Part shown: in pieces, positions 41,363 to 50,586 of the stretch | Layout: each line of letters begins with the position of its first letter | Numbering within the stretch: the stretch's first letter is position 1 | NCBI RefSeq assembly: GCF_010384365.1 | Contig: NZ_CP048397.1 | Span: 1,798,001 to 1,862,000, forward strand | Direction of reading: 5' to 3' | DNA length: 64,000 nucleotides | Source: Streptomyces sp. S4.7 | GTDB lineage: Bacteria > Actinomycetota > Actinomycetes > Streptomycetales > Streptomycetaceae | Program-made: the position numbers and the translations under genes | The notes under the pieces: generated by a model | What the model was told of the DNA's origin: nothing | Databases searched by the model: none | Seen by the model: only the letters and a program-made list of their open reading frames with translations

Positions 41363-42868
41363 ATGACGAGTACGGAACGACCTCAGGACGGCGACGGCGA
41401 ACGTAACGGGTGGCGGCGCTCCCCCTTCGCCGTCGTGTCGGTGGTGGCGGCAGTCCTGCTCGCCGGCGGTGGCGGCGCCTACTTCGCCACCACCTCGTCG
41501 GAGGGCGGCGGTGACGGCAAGTCCGCCGCGCGCGGCGCGGGGGACCTCGATCCGCCGCCGCTGGCGCTCGGCGCGGACGCGGGCGGTGGGGCGGGAAGGA
41601 ATCCCGGCCTCGGGATCGCGCCCGGTGAGCCGAGTCCGTACGGAGTCGAGTACCGCGCCTCGGGCACGCTGCCCGAGGGGCCCGATTCGGCCGCCGTGCA
41701 CCGTCCCGAAGGATCCGTCGCCGCGGCCGACGTGGCGCGTCTCGCCAAGGCCCTGGGGGTGTCCGGCACACCGGAACGCTCCGGTACGGCCTGGAAGGTC
41801 GGCGGCCACAAGGACGGTTCGGGGCCGCTGCTCACTGTCGACCAACAGGCGCCCGGCGACTGGACGTTCGGCCGCTTCGGGCCCGCGCCCGGCGGTGACG
41901 ACTGCCTCAAGGGCAAGGAGTGCCCGAGCGGCGACGGAGGCGGGAGCAACCCCGTCGTGCCCGGCGACGGGGCGGGCCCGGTGAGCGAGCGGGCCGCGAA
42001 GAAGGCCGCGGCGCCCGTGCTGAAGGCGCTGGGCCAGGAGGACGCCGCGCTCGACGCGGGCCAGCTGATGGGCGCCGTACGGGTGGTGAACGCCGCTCCC
42101 GTGGTCGCGGGGCTGCCGACGTACGGCTGGTCGACCGGTATCCAGATCGGTGCGGACGGCCAAGTGGTCGCCGGCAGCGGGAAGTTGAAGGAGCCGGCAA
42201 AGGGCGCCGAGTATCCGGTGGTGAGCGCCGTCGAGGCGCTGAAGCTGCTGAACGGGGCGGCGGGCGACCGGGGCACGAGCGGGATCGGCGGCTGCGCGTC
42301 CGCGGTGCCCCAGAAGGACGGCCGCGAGCCGGCGGCGCCGTGCGAGCCGGGAGGCACGGGCGTGAAGCCCACGCAGGTACCCGTGGGCAAGGCGGTTTTC
42401 GGACTGGCGTCGCGTCAGGTGGAGGGACGGGCCGCGCTCGTACCGTCGTGGTGGTTCGAGGTGGCGGGCGCCGGGGACGGTCCGGCGTCGTTCGTCACCC
42501 GGACGGCGGTGCTTCCCGAGTATCTGACGCGGGGCGGCGGGAGCGGTGACGGCACGGACGCGGGCCCGGGCAACGACGACGGCGCGGTCCGCCAGGACAG
42601 CGACGAACCGGGATTCCCGGTCGAGACGTACAGCGCCGACGGGAGCACGCTGAGCGTGCGCTTCAGGGGCGCCCCGTGTGGCGAGTACTCGGTGCGGGCG
42701 GAAGAGAGCGGGTCGGTGGTGAAGGTGGAGGTGGTCGACTCCGCGCCGCGCCGTGTGTGCATCGCGATCTCCAAGGCGCTCACCGAGAAGGTGACGCTGG
42801 ACAAGCAGCTCGGCGACCGGAAGGTCGTGGACGCGGTCACCGGGGACGCCGTCCCACTGAGGAAGTAG
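41363..42868 (+). CDS. membrane-anchored extracytoplasmic protein, unknown function
   Basis: 501 residues: a short cytoplasmic N-terminus, one membrane helix (about 22-45), then a large Gly/Asp-rich extracytoplasmic part. The frame has no catalytic motif that I recognise; Cys pairs near KGKECPSG and AAPCEPGG could form disulfides. AAGGAG at 41351-41356 sets the ATG at 41363. A strong terminator follows. Confidence 0.82.
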   Translation: MTSTERPQDGDGERNGWRRSPFAVVSVVAAVLLAGGGGAYFATTSSEGGGDGKSAARGAGDLDPPPLALGADAGGGAGRNPGLGIAPGEPSPYGVEYRASGTLPEGPDSAAVHRPEGSVAAADVARLAKALGVSGTPERSGTAWKVGGHKDGSGPLLTVDQQAPGDWTFGRFGPAPGGDDCLKGKECPSGDGGGSNPVVPGDGAGPVSERAAKKAAAPVLKALGQEDAALDAGQLMGAVRVVNAAPVVAGLPTYGWSTGIQIGADGQVVAGSGKLKEPAKGAEYPVVSAVEALKLLNGAAGDRGTSGIGGCASAVPQKDGREPAAPCEPGGTGVKPTQVPVGKAVFGLASRQVEGRAALVPSWWFEVAGAGDGPASFVTRTAVLPEYLTRGGGSGDGTDAGPGNDDGAVRQDSDEPGFPVETYSADGSTLSVRFRGAPCGEYSVRAEESGSVVKVEVVDSAPRRVCIAISKALTEKVTLDKQLGDRKVVDAVTGDAVPLRK

Positions 42869-42880
42869 GCCACGCACGCG

Positions 42881-42918
42881 AAAAGGCGGCGGCCCCTGAT
42901 GAGGGGCCGCCGCCTTTT
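42881..42918. terminator. bidirectional terminator
   Basis: Perfect 16-bp stem AAAAGGCGGCGGCCCC / GGGGCCGCCGCCTTTT with a six-base loop, between the membrane protein gene and convergent erpA. The A/T-tracts at the base make it intrinsic-type in both directions. Confidence 0.9.
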
Positions 42919-42963
42919 CGCTGTCCCGTTACGGGGCGGACGACTCGGGTCGCCGGGCGGCGA

Positions 42964-43320
42964 TCAGTTGAAGGAGTCGCCGCAGGCGCAGGAACCGGAG
43001 GCGTTGGGGTTGTCGATCGTGAAGCCCTGCTTCTCGATCGTGTCCACGAAGTCGATCGAGGCGCCGCCCAGATACGGGGCGCTCATCCGGTCGGTGACGA
43101 CCTTGACGCCGTCGAAGTCCTTCACGACGTCGCCGTCCAGCGAACGCTCGTCGAAGAACAGTTGGTAACGGAGACCGGAACAGCCGCCGGGCTGGACCGC
43201 GACGCGCAGCGCGAGGTCGTCCCTGCCTTCCTGGTCGAGCAGGGCCTTGACCTTGCCCGCGGCGGCGTCGGACAGGAGGATGCCGTCGCTCACGGTGGTG
43301 GTCTCGTCCGATACGGACAT
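42964..43320 (-). CDS. erpA: iron-sulfur cluster insertion protein, HesB/ErpA family
   Basis: A-type carrier that delivers iron-sulfur clusters to apo-proteins. 118 residues with the three conserved cysteines: Cys47 in GGCSGLRYQ and Cys111/Cys113 in CACGDSF. The start is ATG 43320 after GGGAGAG; the longer frame reads upstream sequence. It is divergent from nadA, whose product needs a [4Fe-4S] cluster, a functionally sensible pairing. Confidence 0.95.
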   Translation of the reverse strand: MSVSDETTTVSDGILLSDAAAGKVKALLDQEGRDDLALRVAVQPGGCSGLRYQLFFDERSLDGDVVKDFDGVKVVTDRMSAPYLGGASIDFVDTIEKQGFTIDNPNASGSCACGDSFN

Positions 43321-43546
43321 CTGCTTCTCTCCCGGGGTGGGGCCTCCCCGCCGAGGCAGGGGAAGAACGGACTCATTGCCGACAGCTACAACCGTCAAGG
43401 CCGCGGAATCATTCCGGGCTCGCCGCTCGCCTCGTCTGTCGCTCTTCTCCTCATGCTCGCACACCCGGCTCCGGAGCGGCACCGACCGCCGTTCCCGGGA
43501 ATGCGTCACATCGACGCTATCGACATCGTCAAAGTGACGTGAAGCG

Positions 43547-43561
43547 GTTATGATAGATAAC
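43547..43561. promoter_or_regulatory. palindrome in the erpA-nadA divergent promoter region
   Basis: GTTAT-GATAG-ATAAC is a perfect 5-bp inverted repeat in an AT-rich island, about 50 bp before nadA. TATGAT inside it could serve as a -10 box. Possible operator for NAD-synthesis or iron-sulfur control; regulator unknown. Confidence 0.4.
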
Positions 43562-43609
43562 GTCAATTAGACGAAAAGGCTCCTCCGCAGAGAAGAAAGG
43601 GTGCGTGAC

Positions 43610-44797
43610 GTGACCACGGCCCAAGCCCGTCAGGATCTCGCTGTACAGCCGACGCCCCTCGCGCTGCTCCTGCTCGGCCGCGAGGCCGACACCCGGAGCG
43701 AGCGCGGCGTGGACTGCCCCGGTGACCTGCCGTCGCCGTCCGACCCGGATCTGGTCGAACGCGCCCGCGCGGCGAAGGAGAAGCTCGGGGAGAAGGTCTT
43801 CATCCTCGGCCACCACTACCAGCGCGACGAGGTCATCCAGTTCGCCGATGTGACCGGTGACTCGTTCAAGCTCGCCAAGGACGCCGCCGCGCGCCCCGAG
43901 GCCGAGTACATCGTCTTCTGCGGTGTGCACTTCATGGCCGAGTCGGCGGACATCCTGACGGCCGACGACCAGAAGGTCGTCCTGCCCGACCTGGCCGCGG
44001 GCTGTTCGATGGCGGACATGGCGACGGCCGAGCAGGTCGCCGAGTGCTGGGACGTGCTGACCGAGGCCGGCATAGCCGAGCGGGTCGTCCCCGTCTCGTA
44101 CATGAACTCCTCCGCCGACATCAAGGCGTTCACCGGCAAGCACGGCGGCACCATCTGCACCTCGTCAAACGCCGAGCGCGCCCTCGACTGGGCCTTCGAG
44201 CAGGGCGACAAGGTCCTCTTCCTCCCCGACCAGCATCTGGGGCGCAACACGGCCGTACGGGACCTGGGGCTGTCGCTGGAGGACTGCGTCCTCTACAACC
44301 CCCACAAGCCGAACGGCGGCCTGACGGCCGAGGAGCTGCGGAACGCGAAGATGATCCTGTGGCGCGGGCACTGCTCCGTGCACGGCCGTTTCTCGCTGGA
44401 CTCGGTCAACGAGGTCCGCGAGCGGATTCCCGGGGTGAATGTGCTGGTGCACCCGGAGTGCAAGCACGAGGTCGTCTCCGCCGCCGACTACGTGGGCTCG
44501 ACGGAGTACATCATCAAGATGCTTCAGCAGGCGCCGGCCGGCTCGAAGTGGGCGATCGGCACCGAGCTGAATCTGGTGCAGCGGCTGGCGAACCGTTTCG
44601 CCGCCGACGACAAGGAGATCGTCTTCCTCGACAGGACGGTCTGCTTCTGCTCGACGATGAACCGCATCGACCTGCCGCACCTGGTGTGGACGCTCGAATC
44701 GCTCGCCGAGGGCAAGGACATCAACCGGATCCAGGTCGAGAAGGAGACGGCGGACTTCGCCCAGCTCGCGCTGGAGCGGATGCTGGCGCTGCCGTAG
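43610..44797 (+). CDS. nadA: quinolinate synthase A
   Basis: Condenses iminoaspartate with dihydroxyacetone phosphate to quinolinate in NAD synthesis, using a [4Fe-4S] cluster. 395 residues with GHHYQRDEVIQFAD, GVHFMAESADILT, the cluster-region cysteines in FCGVH, LAAGCSMAD, WRGHCSVH, HPECKHEV and TVCFCS, and STEYIIKML. GTG 43610 is preferred over GTG 43601 because AAAGGG is then correctly spaced. nadB and nadC are not adjacent here. Confidence 0.95.
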   Translation: MTTAQARQDLAVQPTPLALLLLGREADTRSERGVDCPGDLPSPSDPDLVERARAAKEKLGEKVFILGHHYQRDEVIQFADVTGDSFKLAKDAAARPEAEYIVFCGVHFMAESADILTADDQKVVLPDLAAGCSMADMATAEQVAECWDVLTEAGIAERVVPVSYMNSSADIKAFTGKHGGTICTSSNAERALDWAFEQGDKVLFLPDQHLGRNTAVRDLGLSLEDCVLYNPHKPNGGLTAEELRNAKMILWRGHCSVHGRFSLDSVNEVRERIPGVNVLVHPECKHEVVSAADYVGSTEYIIKMLQQAPAGSKWAIGTELNLVQRLANRFAADDKEIVFLDRTVCFCSTMNRIDLPHLVWTLESLAEGKDINRIQVEKETADFAQLALERMLALP

Positions 44798-44844
44798 CCG
44801 ACAGGCCGTACGGGCGCCGCGAAGGCCGTACGGGAAACAGCGGA

Positions 44845-44875
44845 GAGGGGCGCCCGCCAATGGCGGGCGCCCCTC
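44845..44875. terminator. bidirectional terminator
   Basis: Perfect 14-bp stem GAGGGGCGCCCGCC / GGCGGGCGCCCCTC with a three-base loop between convergent nadA and the RND gene. Confidence 0.85.
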
Positions 44876-44916
44876 ACTCGTTCACCGGTCCGGACCTCCC
44901 GGCCGGACGCCGGGCG

Positions 44917-47900
44917 TCAGGCGTTGACCGGCTCCGGTGACGGCGCGTCGGAGCGCGGCGTACCGCCGCCACCGCTCCCGCCGTCTCCGCCGTCCCCGCC
45001 GCCGGACTTCGCCGCCCGCTTCGCCGCCTTCTTCTTGGCGCGCCGCTCCTTGCGGAGCTCGACCATCGAGTACAGCGTCGGCACCAGCAGCAGCGTCAGC
45101 AGCGTCGACGTCAGCAGACCGCCGATCACCACCACGGCCAGCGGCTGACCGATGAAGCCACCCTCGCCGGTGATCCCCATCGCCATCGGAAGCAGCGCGA
45201 AGATCGTGGCCAGCGCGGTCATCAGGATCGGCCGCAGACGGTGCCTGCCGCCCTCGACGACCGCCTCGACCACACCGAGCCCCTGCGCCCTGTACTGGTT
45301 GATCAGGTCGATCAGCACGATCGCGTTGGTCACCACGATGCCGATCAGCATCAGCATGCCGATCATCGCCGGCACGCCCAGCGGCGTACCCGTGACGAGC
45401 AGCAGTCCGATCGCGCCGGTCGCCGCGAACGGGATGGAGACCAGCAGGATCATCGGCTGGACCAGCGACTTGAACGTGCCGACCAGCAGCATGAAGACGA
45501 TCGCGACGGCCGCCAGCATGGCGAGGCCCAGCTGGAGGAACGCCTCGTCCTGGTCCTCGGACACACCGCCGATGGAGGCGGTCGCCCCCTCCGGCAGGTC
45601 GAGCGCGCTGATCTTCGTCTGGAGCGTGGTGCCGACCGCGCCGGTGTTGTCACCGACGGGCTTGGCCGAGATCGTCGCGGCCCTGGAGCCGTCGATCCGG
45701 GTCATCGACAGCGGACCCGGAGCGAGCTTCACCTCGGCGATCTGACCGAGCTTCACACCGCCCAGCGGCAGCGCCTTCAGCTCGGCGATCGTCTTGGCGG
45801 GCTTCGCGGACGTGACGTACACGTCGCGCTCGGTGTCGCCGAGGATCGCCTTGCCGGACGGGGTGCCGCGTACGGCCTGACCGACGGCCATGCCGAGCGT
45901 GGCGTCGTTGAACCCGGCTTCGGCGGCCTTCTCGTTGGCCCTGACCGAGATGCGCGGGATGCTCTGCGCCAGGTCGCTCTGTACGTCGGTGACGTCGTCG
46001 ATCCCGGCGACCTCGTCCCGTACCCGCTCGGCGGCCTTCGCCAGGGTCTGCGCGTCGGACGCCTTGACGACGACGCTCAGGTCCTGGCTGCCGAAGCCGT
46101 CGCCTGCCGCGATGGTCGTCTCACCTATGCCGTCGAGCTCGCCGAGGGCCTTGTCGATGGCGTCGCTGGTCTTCTCGTACGTCCCCGAGTCCTTCAGGGT
46201 CACCTGGTAGGACGCCTGGTTGGCACCCGTACCGCCGCCGAAGGCCGCCATGAAGCCGGAGGAGCCGACGGTGACCTGGTAGTCCTTGATCCCGTCGAAG
46301 CCCGCGAGGGTCTTCTCGACCTTCTTCGCCGCCTCGTCGGCCGCCTCCAGGCTGGTGCCCGGTGCCAACTCCTGCTTGACGGTGAGGACTTCCTGCTCAC
46401 CCTGGTCGAAGAAGTTGGTCTTGAGCAACGGCGCCATGGCGAACGTGCCGAGCAGGACGACGAACGCCAGGACGACGCTGGTGATCCGGCGCCGGGTCGC
46501 GAAGCGCAGCACCTTGACGTACAGGCGCTGCATCCGGCTGTTGGACTCCTTCTCCTCCGCGATCCGCCGGGCCTCCTCCGCCTCCAGCCCGCGTACGGCC
46601 TTCGGTGCGCGCAGGAACCAGTACGAGAGCACGGGGACGACGGTGAGCGAGACGAGCAGCGACGCCAGCAGGGCCGCCGTGATCGTCAGCGAGAACGAGC
46701 CGAACAGCTCGCCCACCATGCCGCCCACGAGGCCGATCGGCAGGAACACCGCGACCGTGGTGAGCGTGGAGGCGGTGACCGCGCCCGCGACCTCCTTGAC
46801 CGCGGAGATGATCGCGAACTCGCGCTCCTCGCCGTAGCCGAGATGCCGCTTGATGTTCTCCAGGACCACGATCGAGTCGTCGACGACGCGTCCGATCGCG
46901 ATGGTCAGCGCGCCGAGCGTGAGCATGTTGAGCGACAGGTCGCGGGTCCACAGCACGATCAGCGCGAGGACGACCGAGAGCGGGATGGAGACCGCGGTGA
47001 CCAGGGTGGAGCGGATCGAGGCCAGAAATACCAGGATGACCAGAACCGCGAAGAGCAGACCGAGCGCGCCCTCGGTCGTCAGGCCGGAGATCGACTTGGA
47101 GACGGCCGGGCCCTGGTCGCTGACCACGGTCAGTTCGGCGCCGTCGCCGAGGTCCTTGCGGAGATCCGGCAGCTTGTCCTTGACGGCGTCGGAGATGGCG
47201 ACGGCGCTGCCGTCGTTGTCCATCGTGGCCATCACGGCGAGGCTGGGCTCACCGTTGGTACGGGTCAGGGACGTCGCCTCGGACGGCTCCTGTTCGACGG
47301 TGGCGATGTCACCCAGGCGTACGGGGCCGCTGCCCTGCCCGCCGCCCTGCGCGGGCGCGCCCGCCTGCGGACCGCCGACCCGCAGGTCCTCGATCTGCTT
47401 CAGGTCGGTGAAGCCGTCGCCGACCTGCACGGTGCGGCTCTTGCCGTCCTCGGAGAACGATCCCGCCGGGACGGTCACGCCGCCGGCCTTCAACGCCTCG
47501 GAGAGCGCCACGGTGTTGAGGCCCGCGGCCGCGAGCTTCTTCTCGTCGGGGGTGACGGAGACCTGGAGGTCCCTGACTCCGTCGATGGAGACCTGGCCCA
47601 CGCCCTCGATGTCCTCGAGGGCCGGGACGACGGTGCGCTCCAGCCGGTCGGCGAGCGCCTGCTGGTCCTCGCCGGAGGAGGCGGCGAGAACGACGGTCGG
47701 GATGTCGTCCGTCGAGCCGGCCACGACCTGCGGGTCGACGTCCTCGGGGAGCTGGGCACGGGCGCGGTTGACGGCCTGCTGGATGTCGGCGACGAGCTGC
47801 TTCGAGTCGTCACCGCCGAAGTCGAAACTGGCCATGATCACGGCGTTGCCCTCGCTCGCCGTGGAGGTGACGCCCGTGATGCCGTCGACGGCCTCGATGG

Positions 47901-48111
47901 AGGCTTCGATCGGCTCGACGACCTGCTTCTCGACCACGTCGGGCGAAGCGCCCTGGTAGGGGGCGAGAACCGAGACCATCGGAAGTTCGATGGAGGGCAG
48001 CAGCTGCTGCTTGAGCTGGGGGATCGCGATCGCCCCGAAGACGAGCGCGATGATCGATATCAGCCCTGTCAGGGCCCGTTGCGCGAGGCTGAATCTGGAC
48101 AGCCAGGACAT
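44917..48111 (-). CDS. RND-superfamily (HAE1/AcrB-like) efflux permease
   Basis: A 1064-residue proton-driven exporter with the AcrB-type plan: helix, large external loop, helices 2-7, repeated. Visible blocks: SIELPMVSVLAPYQGASPDVVEKQV as the family N-terminus, GRVVDDSIVVLENIKRHL with the paired Asp of the proton relay, and GIVVTNAIVLIDLINQYR in the second half. It has no partner membrane-fusion protein or outer-membrane channel, as usual in Gram-positives. Downstream of a NarL-type two-component system on the same strand, which may control it. Confidence 0.93.
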   Translation of the reverse strand: MSWLSRFSLAQRALTGLISIIALVFGAIAIPQLKQQLLPSIELPMVSVLAPYQGASPDVVEKQVVEPIEASIEAVDGITGVTSTASEGNAVIMASFDFGGDDSKQLVADIQQAVNRARAQLPEDVDPQVVAGSTDDIPTVVLAASSGEDQQALADRLERTVVPALEDIEGVGQVSIDGVRDLQVSVTPDEKKLAAAGLNTVALSEALKAGGVTVPAGSFSEDGKSRTVQVGDGFTDLKQIEDLRVGGPQAGAPAQGGGQGSGPVRLGDIATVEQEPSEATSLTRTNGEPSLAVMATMDNDGSAVAISDAVKDKLPDLRKDLGDGAELTVVSDQGPAVSKSISGLTTEGALGLLFAVLVILVFLASIRSTLVTAVSIPLSVVLALIVLWTRDLSLNMLTLGALTIAIGRVVDDSIVVLENIKRHLGYGEEREFAIISAVKEVAGAVTASTLTTVAVFLPIGLVGGMVGELFGSFSLTITAALLASLLVSLTVVPVLSYWFLRAPKAVRGLEAEEARRIAEEKESNSRMQRLYVKVLRFATRRRITSVVLAFVVLLGTFAMAPLLKTNFFDQGEQEVLTVKQELAPGTSLEAADEAAKKVEKTLAGFDGIKDYQVTVGSSGFMAAFGGGTGANQASYQVTLKDSGTYEKTSDAIDKALGELDGIGETTIAAGDGFGSQDLSVVVKASDAQTLAKAAERVRDEVAGIDDVTDVQSDLAQSIPRISVRANEKAAEAGFNDATLGMAVGQAVRGTPSGKAILGDTERDVYVTSAKPAKTIAELKALPLGGVKLGQIAEVKLAPGPLSMTRIDGSRAATISAKPVGDNTGAVGTTLQTKISALDLPEGATASIGGVSEDQDEAFLQLGLAMLAAVAIVFMLLVGTFKSLVQPMILLVSIPFAATGAIGLLLVTGTPLGVPAMIGMLMLIGIVVTNAIVLIDLINQYRAQGLGVVEAVVEGGRHRLRPILMTALATIFALLPMAMGITGEGGFIGQPLAVVVIGGLLTSTLLTLLLVPTLYSMVELRKERRAKKKAAKRAAKSGGGDGGDGGSGGGGTPRSDAPSPEPVNA

Positions 48112-48140
48112 GGGGTCTCTCTTCTGTGGTGTACGCGTTC

Positions 48141-48161
48141 AGAAGGGCGCAGGGCCCTTCT
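48141..48161 (-). terminator. hairpin between the response regulator and RND genes
   Basis: AGAAGGGC / GCCCTTCT around a five-base loop, 95 bases past the response-regulator stop and 30 before the RND start on the minus strand. It may end the two-component transcript or affect RND translation. Confidence 0.45.
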
Positions 48162-48255
48162 ATACGATCTGCCATCCGACGCGGCCGATCGGGCGACCCC
48201 AGGTCGATTTCCTCACCCCCCGCATACCGCGCCTGTAGTACGCGGCGGTGGGTGC

Positions 48256-48942
48256 CTACTCCACCCTTGGACGTACCAGGCCCGATTCGTATGCGATTAC
48301 CACCAATTGGGCCCTGTCCCGGGCGCCCAGTTTCGCCATGGCCCGGTTGACATGGGTCTTGACGGTGAGCGGGCTGACCACCAGACGCTCCGCGATCTCG
48401 TCGTTGGAGTGGCCGCCCGCGACGAGGACGAGTACCTCGCGCTCGCGCACCGTCAGGGCGGCGAGCCGCTGGGAGTACGCGGCCGAGTCCGGCCTCTCGC
48501 CCGCGCTCCCGCCCTGCGCGAGGAAGGTGGCGATGAGCCCCTTCGTCGCGACGGGCGACAGCAGGGCCTCACCGGCGGCGGCGATCCGGATGGCGTTGAG
48601 GAGTTCTTCGGGCTCGGCGCCCTTGCCGAGGAACCCGGAGGCGCCGGCGCGCAGCGACTGCACCACGTACTCGTCGACCTCGAAGGTCGTCAGCATGACC
48701 ACCCTCACCCCGTCCAGCTCCGGATCGGCGCTGATCATGCGGGTGGCGGCGAGACCGTCCGTACCGGGCATGCGGATGTCCATCAGGACGACGTCGGCCT
48801 TCTCGGAGCGGGCCAGTGCCACGGCCTCGGCCCCGTCGGCGGCCTCCCCCACGACCTCCATGTCGGGCTCCGAGTCCACCAGTACCCGGAACGCGCTGCG
48901 CAGCAGTGTCTGGTCGTCGGCCAGCAGCACCCTGATCGTCAT
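48256..48942 (-). CDS. NarL/FixJ-type LuxR response regulator
   Basis: 228 residues: receiver domain with phospho-acceptor Asp55 in VVLMDIRMPGTDG and Lys107 in FLGKG, then a LuxR-type HTH (LTVREREVLVLVAGGHSNDEIA, SPLTVKTHVNRAM). ATG 48942 overlaps the kinase stop (ATGA), forming a kinase-regulator pair. Targets may include the downstream RND exporter (inference from position). Confidence 0.94.
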   Translation of the reverse strand: MTIRVLLADDQTLLRSAFRVLVDSEPDMEVVGEAADGAEAVALARSEKADVVLMDIRMPGTDGLAATRMISADPELDGVRVVMLTTFEVDEYVVQSLRAGASGFLGKGAEPEELLNAIRIAAAGEALLSPVATKGLIATFLAQGGSAGERPDSAAYSQRLAALTVREREVLVLVAGGHSNDEIAERLVVSPLTVKTHVNRAMAKLGARDRAQLVVIAYESGLVRPRVE

Positions 48943-50183
48943 GTGTCCTCCCCCGTCCGGCCCGTACGCGCCGTACGGACCTTGACCGGAAGTATCGCCT
49001 GGGTACGGAAGCCGCCCCCGTAGTGGGGGCCCGCGGTGAGGGTGCCGCCGAGGGCGGTCACGCGCTCGCGCATCCCGAGGAGGCCGTGGCCGCTGCCGTC
49101 GGCGGGCTCGCCGGTGCCCGAGCCGTTGTCCAGGACGGTGACCTCGACGGTCGGGCCGACCCGTACGACGCTGACCTCGGCCTTGGCGCCGGGCCCCGCG
49201 TGCTTGCGCACATTGGTCAGCGCCTCCTGGATGATCCGGTACGCCGCGAGGTCGACGGCGGCGGGCAGCCGGGTGTCCGGGTCGCCGCGGGCCACGTCGA
49301 CGGGCAGGCCCGCGTGCCGGAAGGTGCCGACGAGTTCGTCGAGGAGCGCGAGACCGGGGGCCGGTTCGGTGGGGGCCGCCGGGTCGCCGGACTGGCGGAG
49401 CAGCCCGACCGTGGCGCGCAGTTCGTTGAGTGCGGAGCGGCTGGCCTCGCGTACGTGCGCCAGTGCCTCCTTGGCCTGGTCGGGGCGCTTGTCCATGACG
49501 TGCGAGGCGACGCCCGCCTGGACGTTGACCAGCGCGATGTGGTGCGCGACGACGTCGTGCAGGTCGCGGGCGATCCGCAGCCGCTCCTCCGCGACCCGGC
49601 GGCGCGCCTCCTCCTCGCGGGTGCGTTCCGCGCGCTCGGCGCGCTCGCGGATGGCGTCGATGAAGGCGCGGCGGCTGCGTACGGCGTCGCCCGCGGCGCC
49701 GGCCATACCGGTCCAGGCGAAGATCCCCAGGTTCTCCTGCGCGTACCAGGGGGTGGGTCCGGAGAGCATCGCGGCGAGCGTCAGTGTGGCCATGGTGACC
49801 AGGCCGACCCGCCAGGTGGTGGGGCGGTCGGTGCGCGAGGCGACGGTGTAGAGGGCGATGACGCAGCTCATCGCGACCGGCGACACCGCGTCGTTCATCA
49901 GCAGTTCGGCGACGCTCACGGCTCCGGTGAAGACGAGCACGGGGAAGGGGTTGCGGCGCCGGAAGACGAGCGCGCCCGCTCCGATAACCATCAGGAGCAC
50001 GCTGCGCAGCCCCGGGGCCTCCTGGGCCAGTGCGGGCAGCGCGTCGTGGCGTGAGCGCGGTTCGGCGAACGCGCCCGCCACCATGCAGACCAGTACGGCC
50101 GCGGCCAGCCCGGCGTCGAACGCGAGCGGGTGGGCCCGCAGCCAGCTTCTGACGCGGTCGAAGCCGGATCCGAGTGAGGTCAC
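48939..50183 (-). CDS. NarL-family sensor histidine kinase
   Basis: 414 residues from GTG 50183: about four to six N-terminal membrane helices, a coiled-coil linker rich in Arg/Glu, a HisKA_3 dimerisation domain with the phospho-accepting His in ARDLHDVVAHHIALV, and an HATPase domain (EALTNVRKHAGP, VLDNGSGTG, GHGLLGMRERV). It has no recognised extracellular sensor domain, so it probably senses envelope state through its membrane part. Translationally coupled to the response regulator. Confidence 0.92.
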   Translation of the reverse strand: MTSLGSGFDRVRSWLRAHPLAFDAGLAAAVLVCMVAGAFAEPRSRHDALPALAQEAPGLRSVLLMVIGAGALVFRRRNPFPVLVFTGAVSVAELLMNDAVSPVAMSCVIALYTVASRTDRPTTWRVGLVTMATLTLAAMLSGPTPWYAQENLGIFAWTGMAGAAGDAVRSRRAFIDAIRERAERAERTREEEARRRVAEERLRIARDLHDVVAHHIALVNVQAGVASHVMDKRPDQAKEALAHVREASRSALNELRATVGLLRQSGDPAAPTEPAPGLALLDELVGTFRHAGLPVDVARGDPDTRLPAAVDLAAYRIIQEALTNVRKHAGPGAKAEVSVVRVGPTVEVTVLDNGSGTGEPADGSGHGLLGMRERVTALGGTLTAGPHYGGGFRTQAILPVKVRTARTGRTGEDT

Positions 50184-50227
50184 AGCCGACCACGGTACGC
50201 CGGTGGCCGGTTCGTCCGGCCCAGCAC

Positions 50228-50257
50228 GATGCCCCGTGCGCGAAAGCACGGGGCATC
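50228..50257 (-). terminator. terminator of the pspA operon
   Basis: Perfect 12-bp stem GATGCCCCGTGC / GCACGGGGCATC with a six-base loop, 39 bases after the pspAA stop on the minus strand. Confidence 0.8.
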
Positions 50258-50295
50258 GGGGGTGCCGGAGAGCGGAGTGCGGGACGGGCGGAAGG

Positions 50296-50577
50296 TCAGG
50301 GAGAGGGGATCAGACCGTCGTCGCTGAGCAGTGCGCGTACCTCTTCGAGGGTGGCGCCCGGCGCGGGCAGGATCAGCCCCGACGGCTCAAGGGAGTCGTC
50401 GGGCACCGGCTCGCCCAGTTCGCGCACCTTGTCGAGAAGCGCGTGGAAGGTCCGGCGGAAGCCGTCCCCGTCGTCCGCGTTGATCTCGGCGAGGAGTTCG
50501 TCGTCGAGCTTGTCCAGTTCGGCCAGGTGGCTGTCCGCGAGCTTCACCTGGCCCTCCCCCATGATCCGTACGATCAT
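50296..50577 (-). CDS. PspA-associated protein PspAA
   Basis: A 93-residue PspAA-domain protein that accompanies PspA in actinobacteria and may take part in control of the membrane-stress response. MIVRIMGEGQVKLADSHLAELDKLD and the C-terminal PAPGATLEEVRALLSDDGLIP are typical. Starts 9 bp after pspA; same operon and terminator. Confidence 0.9.
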   Translation of the reverse strand: MIVRIMGEGQVKLADSHLAELDKLDDELLAEINADDGDGFRRTFHALLDKVRELGEPVPDDSLEPSGLILPAPGATLEEVRALLSDDGLIPSP

Positions 50578-50586
50578 GACGCGCCC

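Noticed and set aside
45241..49023. 1260-residue open frame opposite the RND exporter
   Set aside because: Very Arg/Asp/Gln-rich mirror frame of the exporter and response-regulator genes; no recognisable motif.
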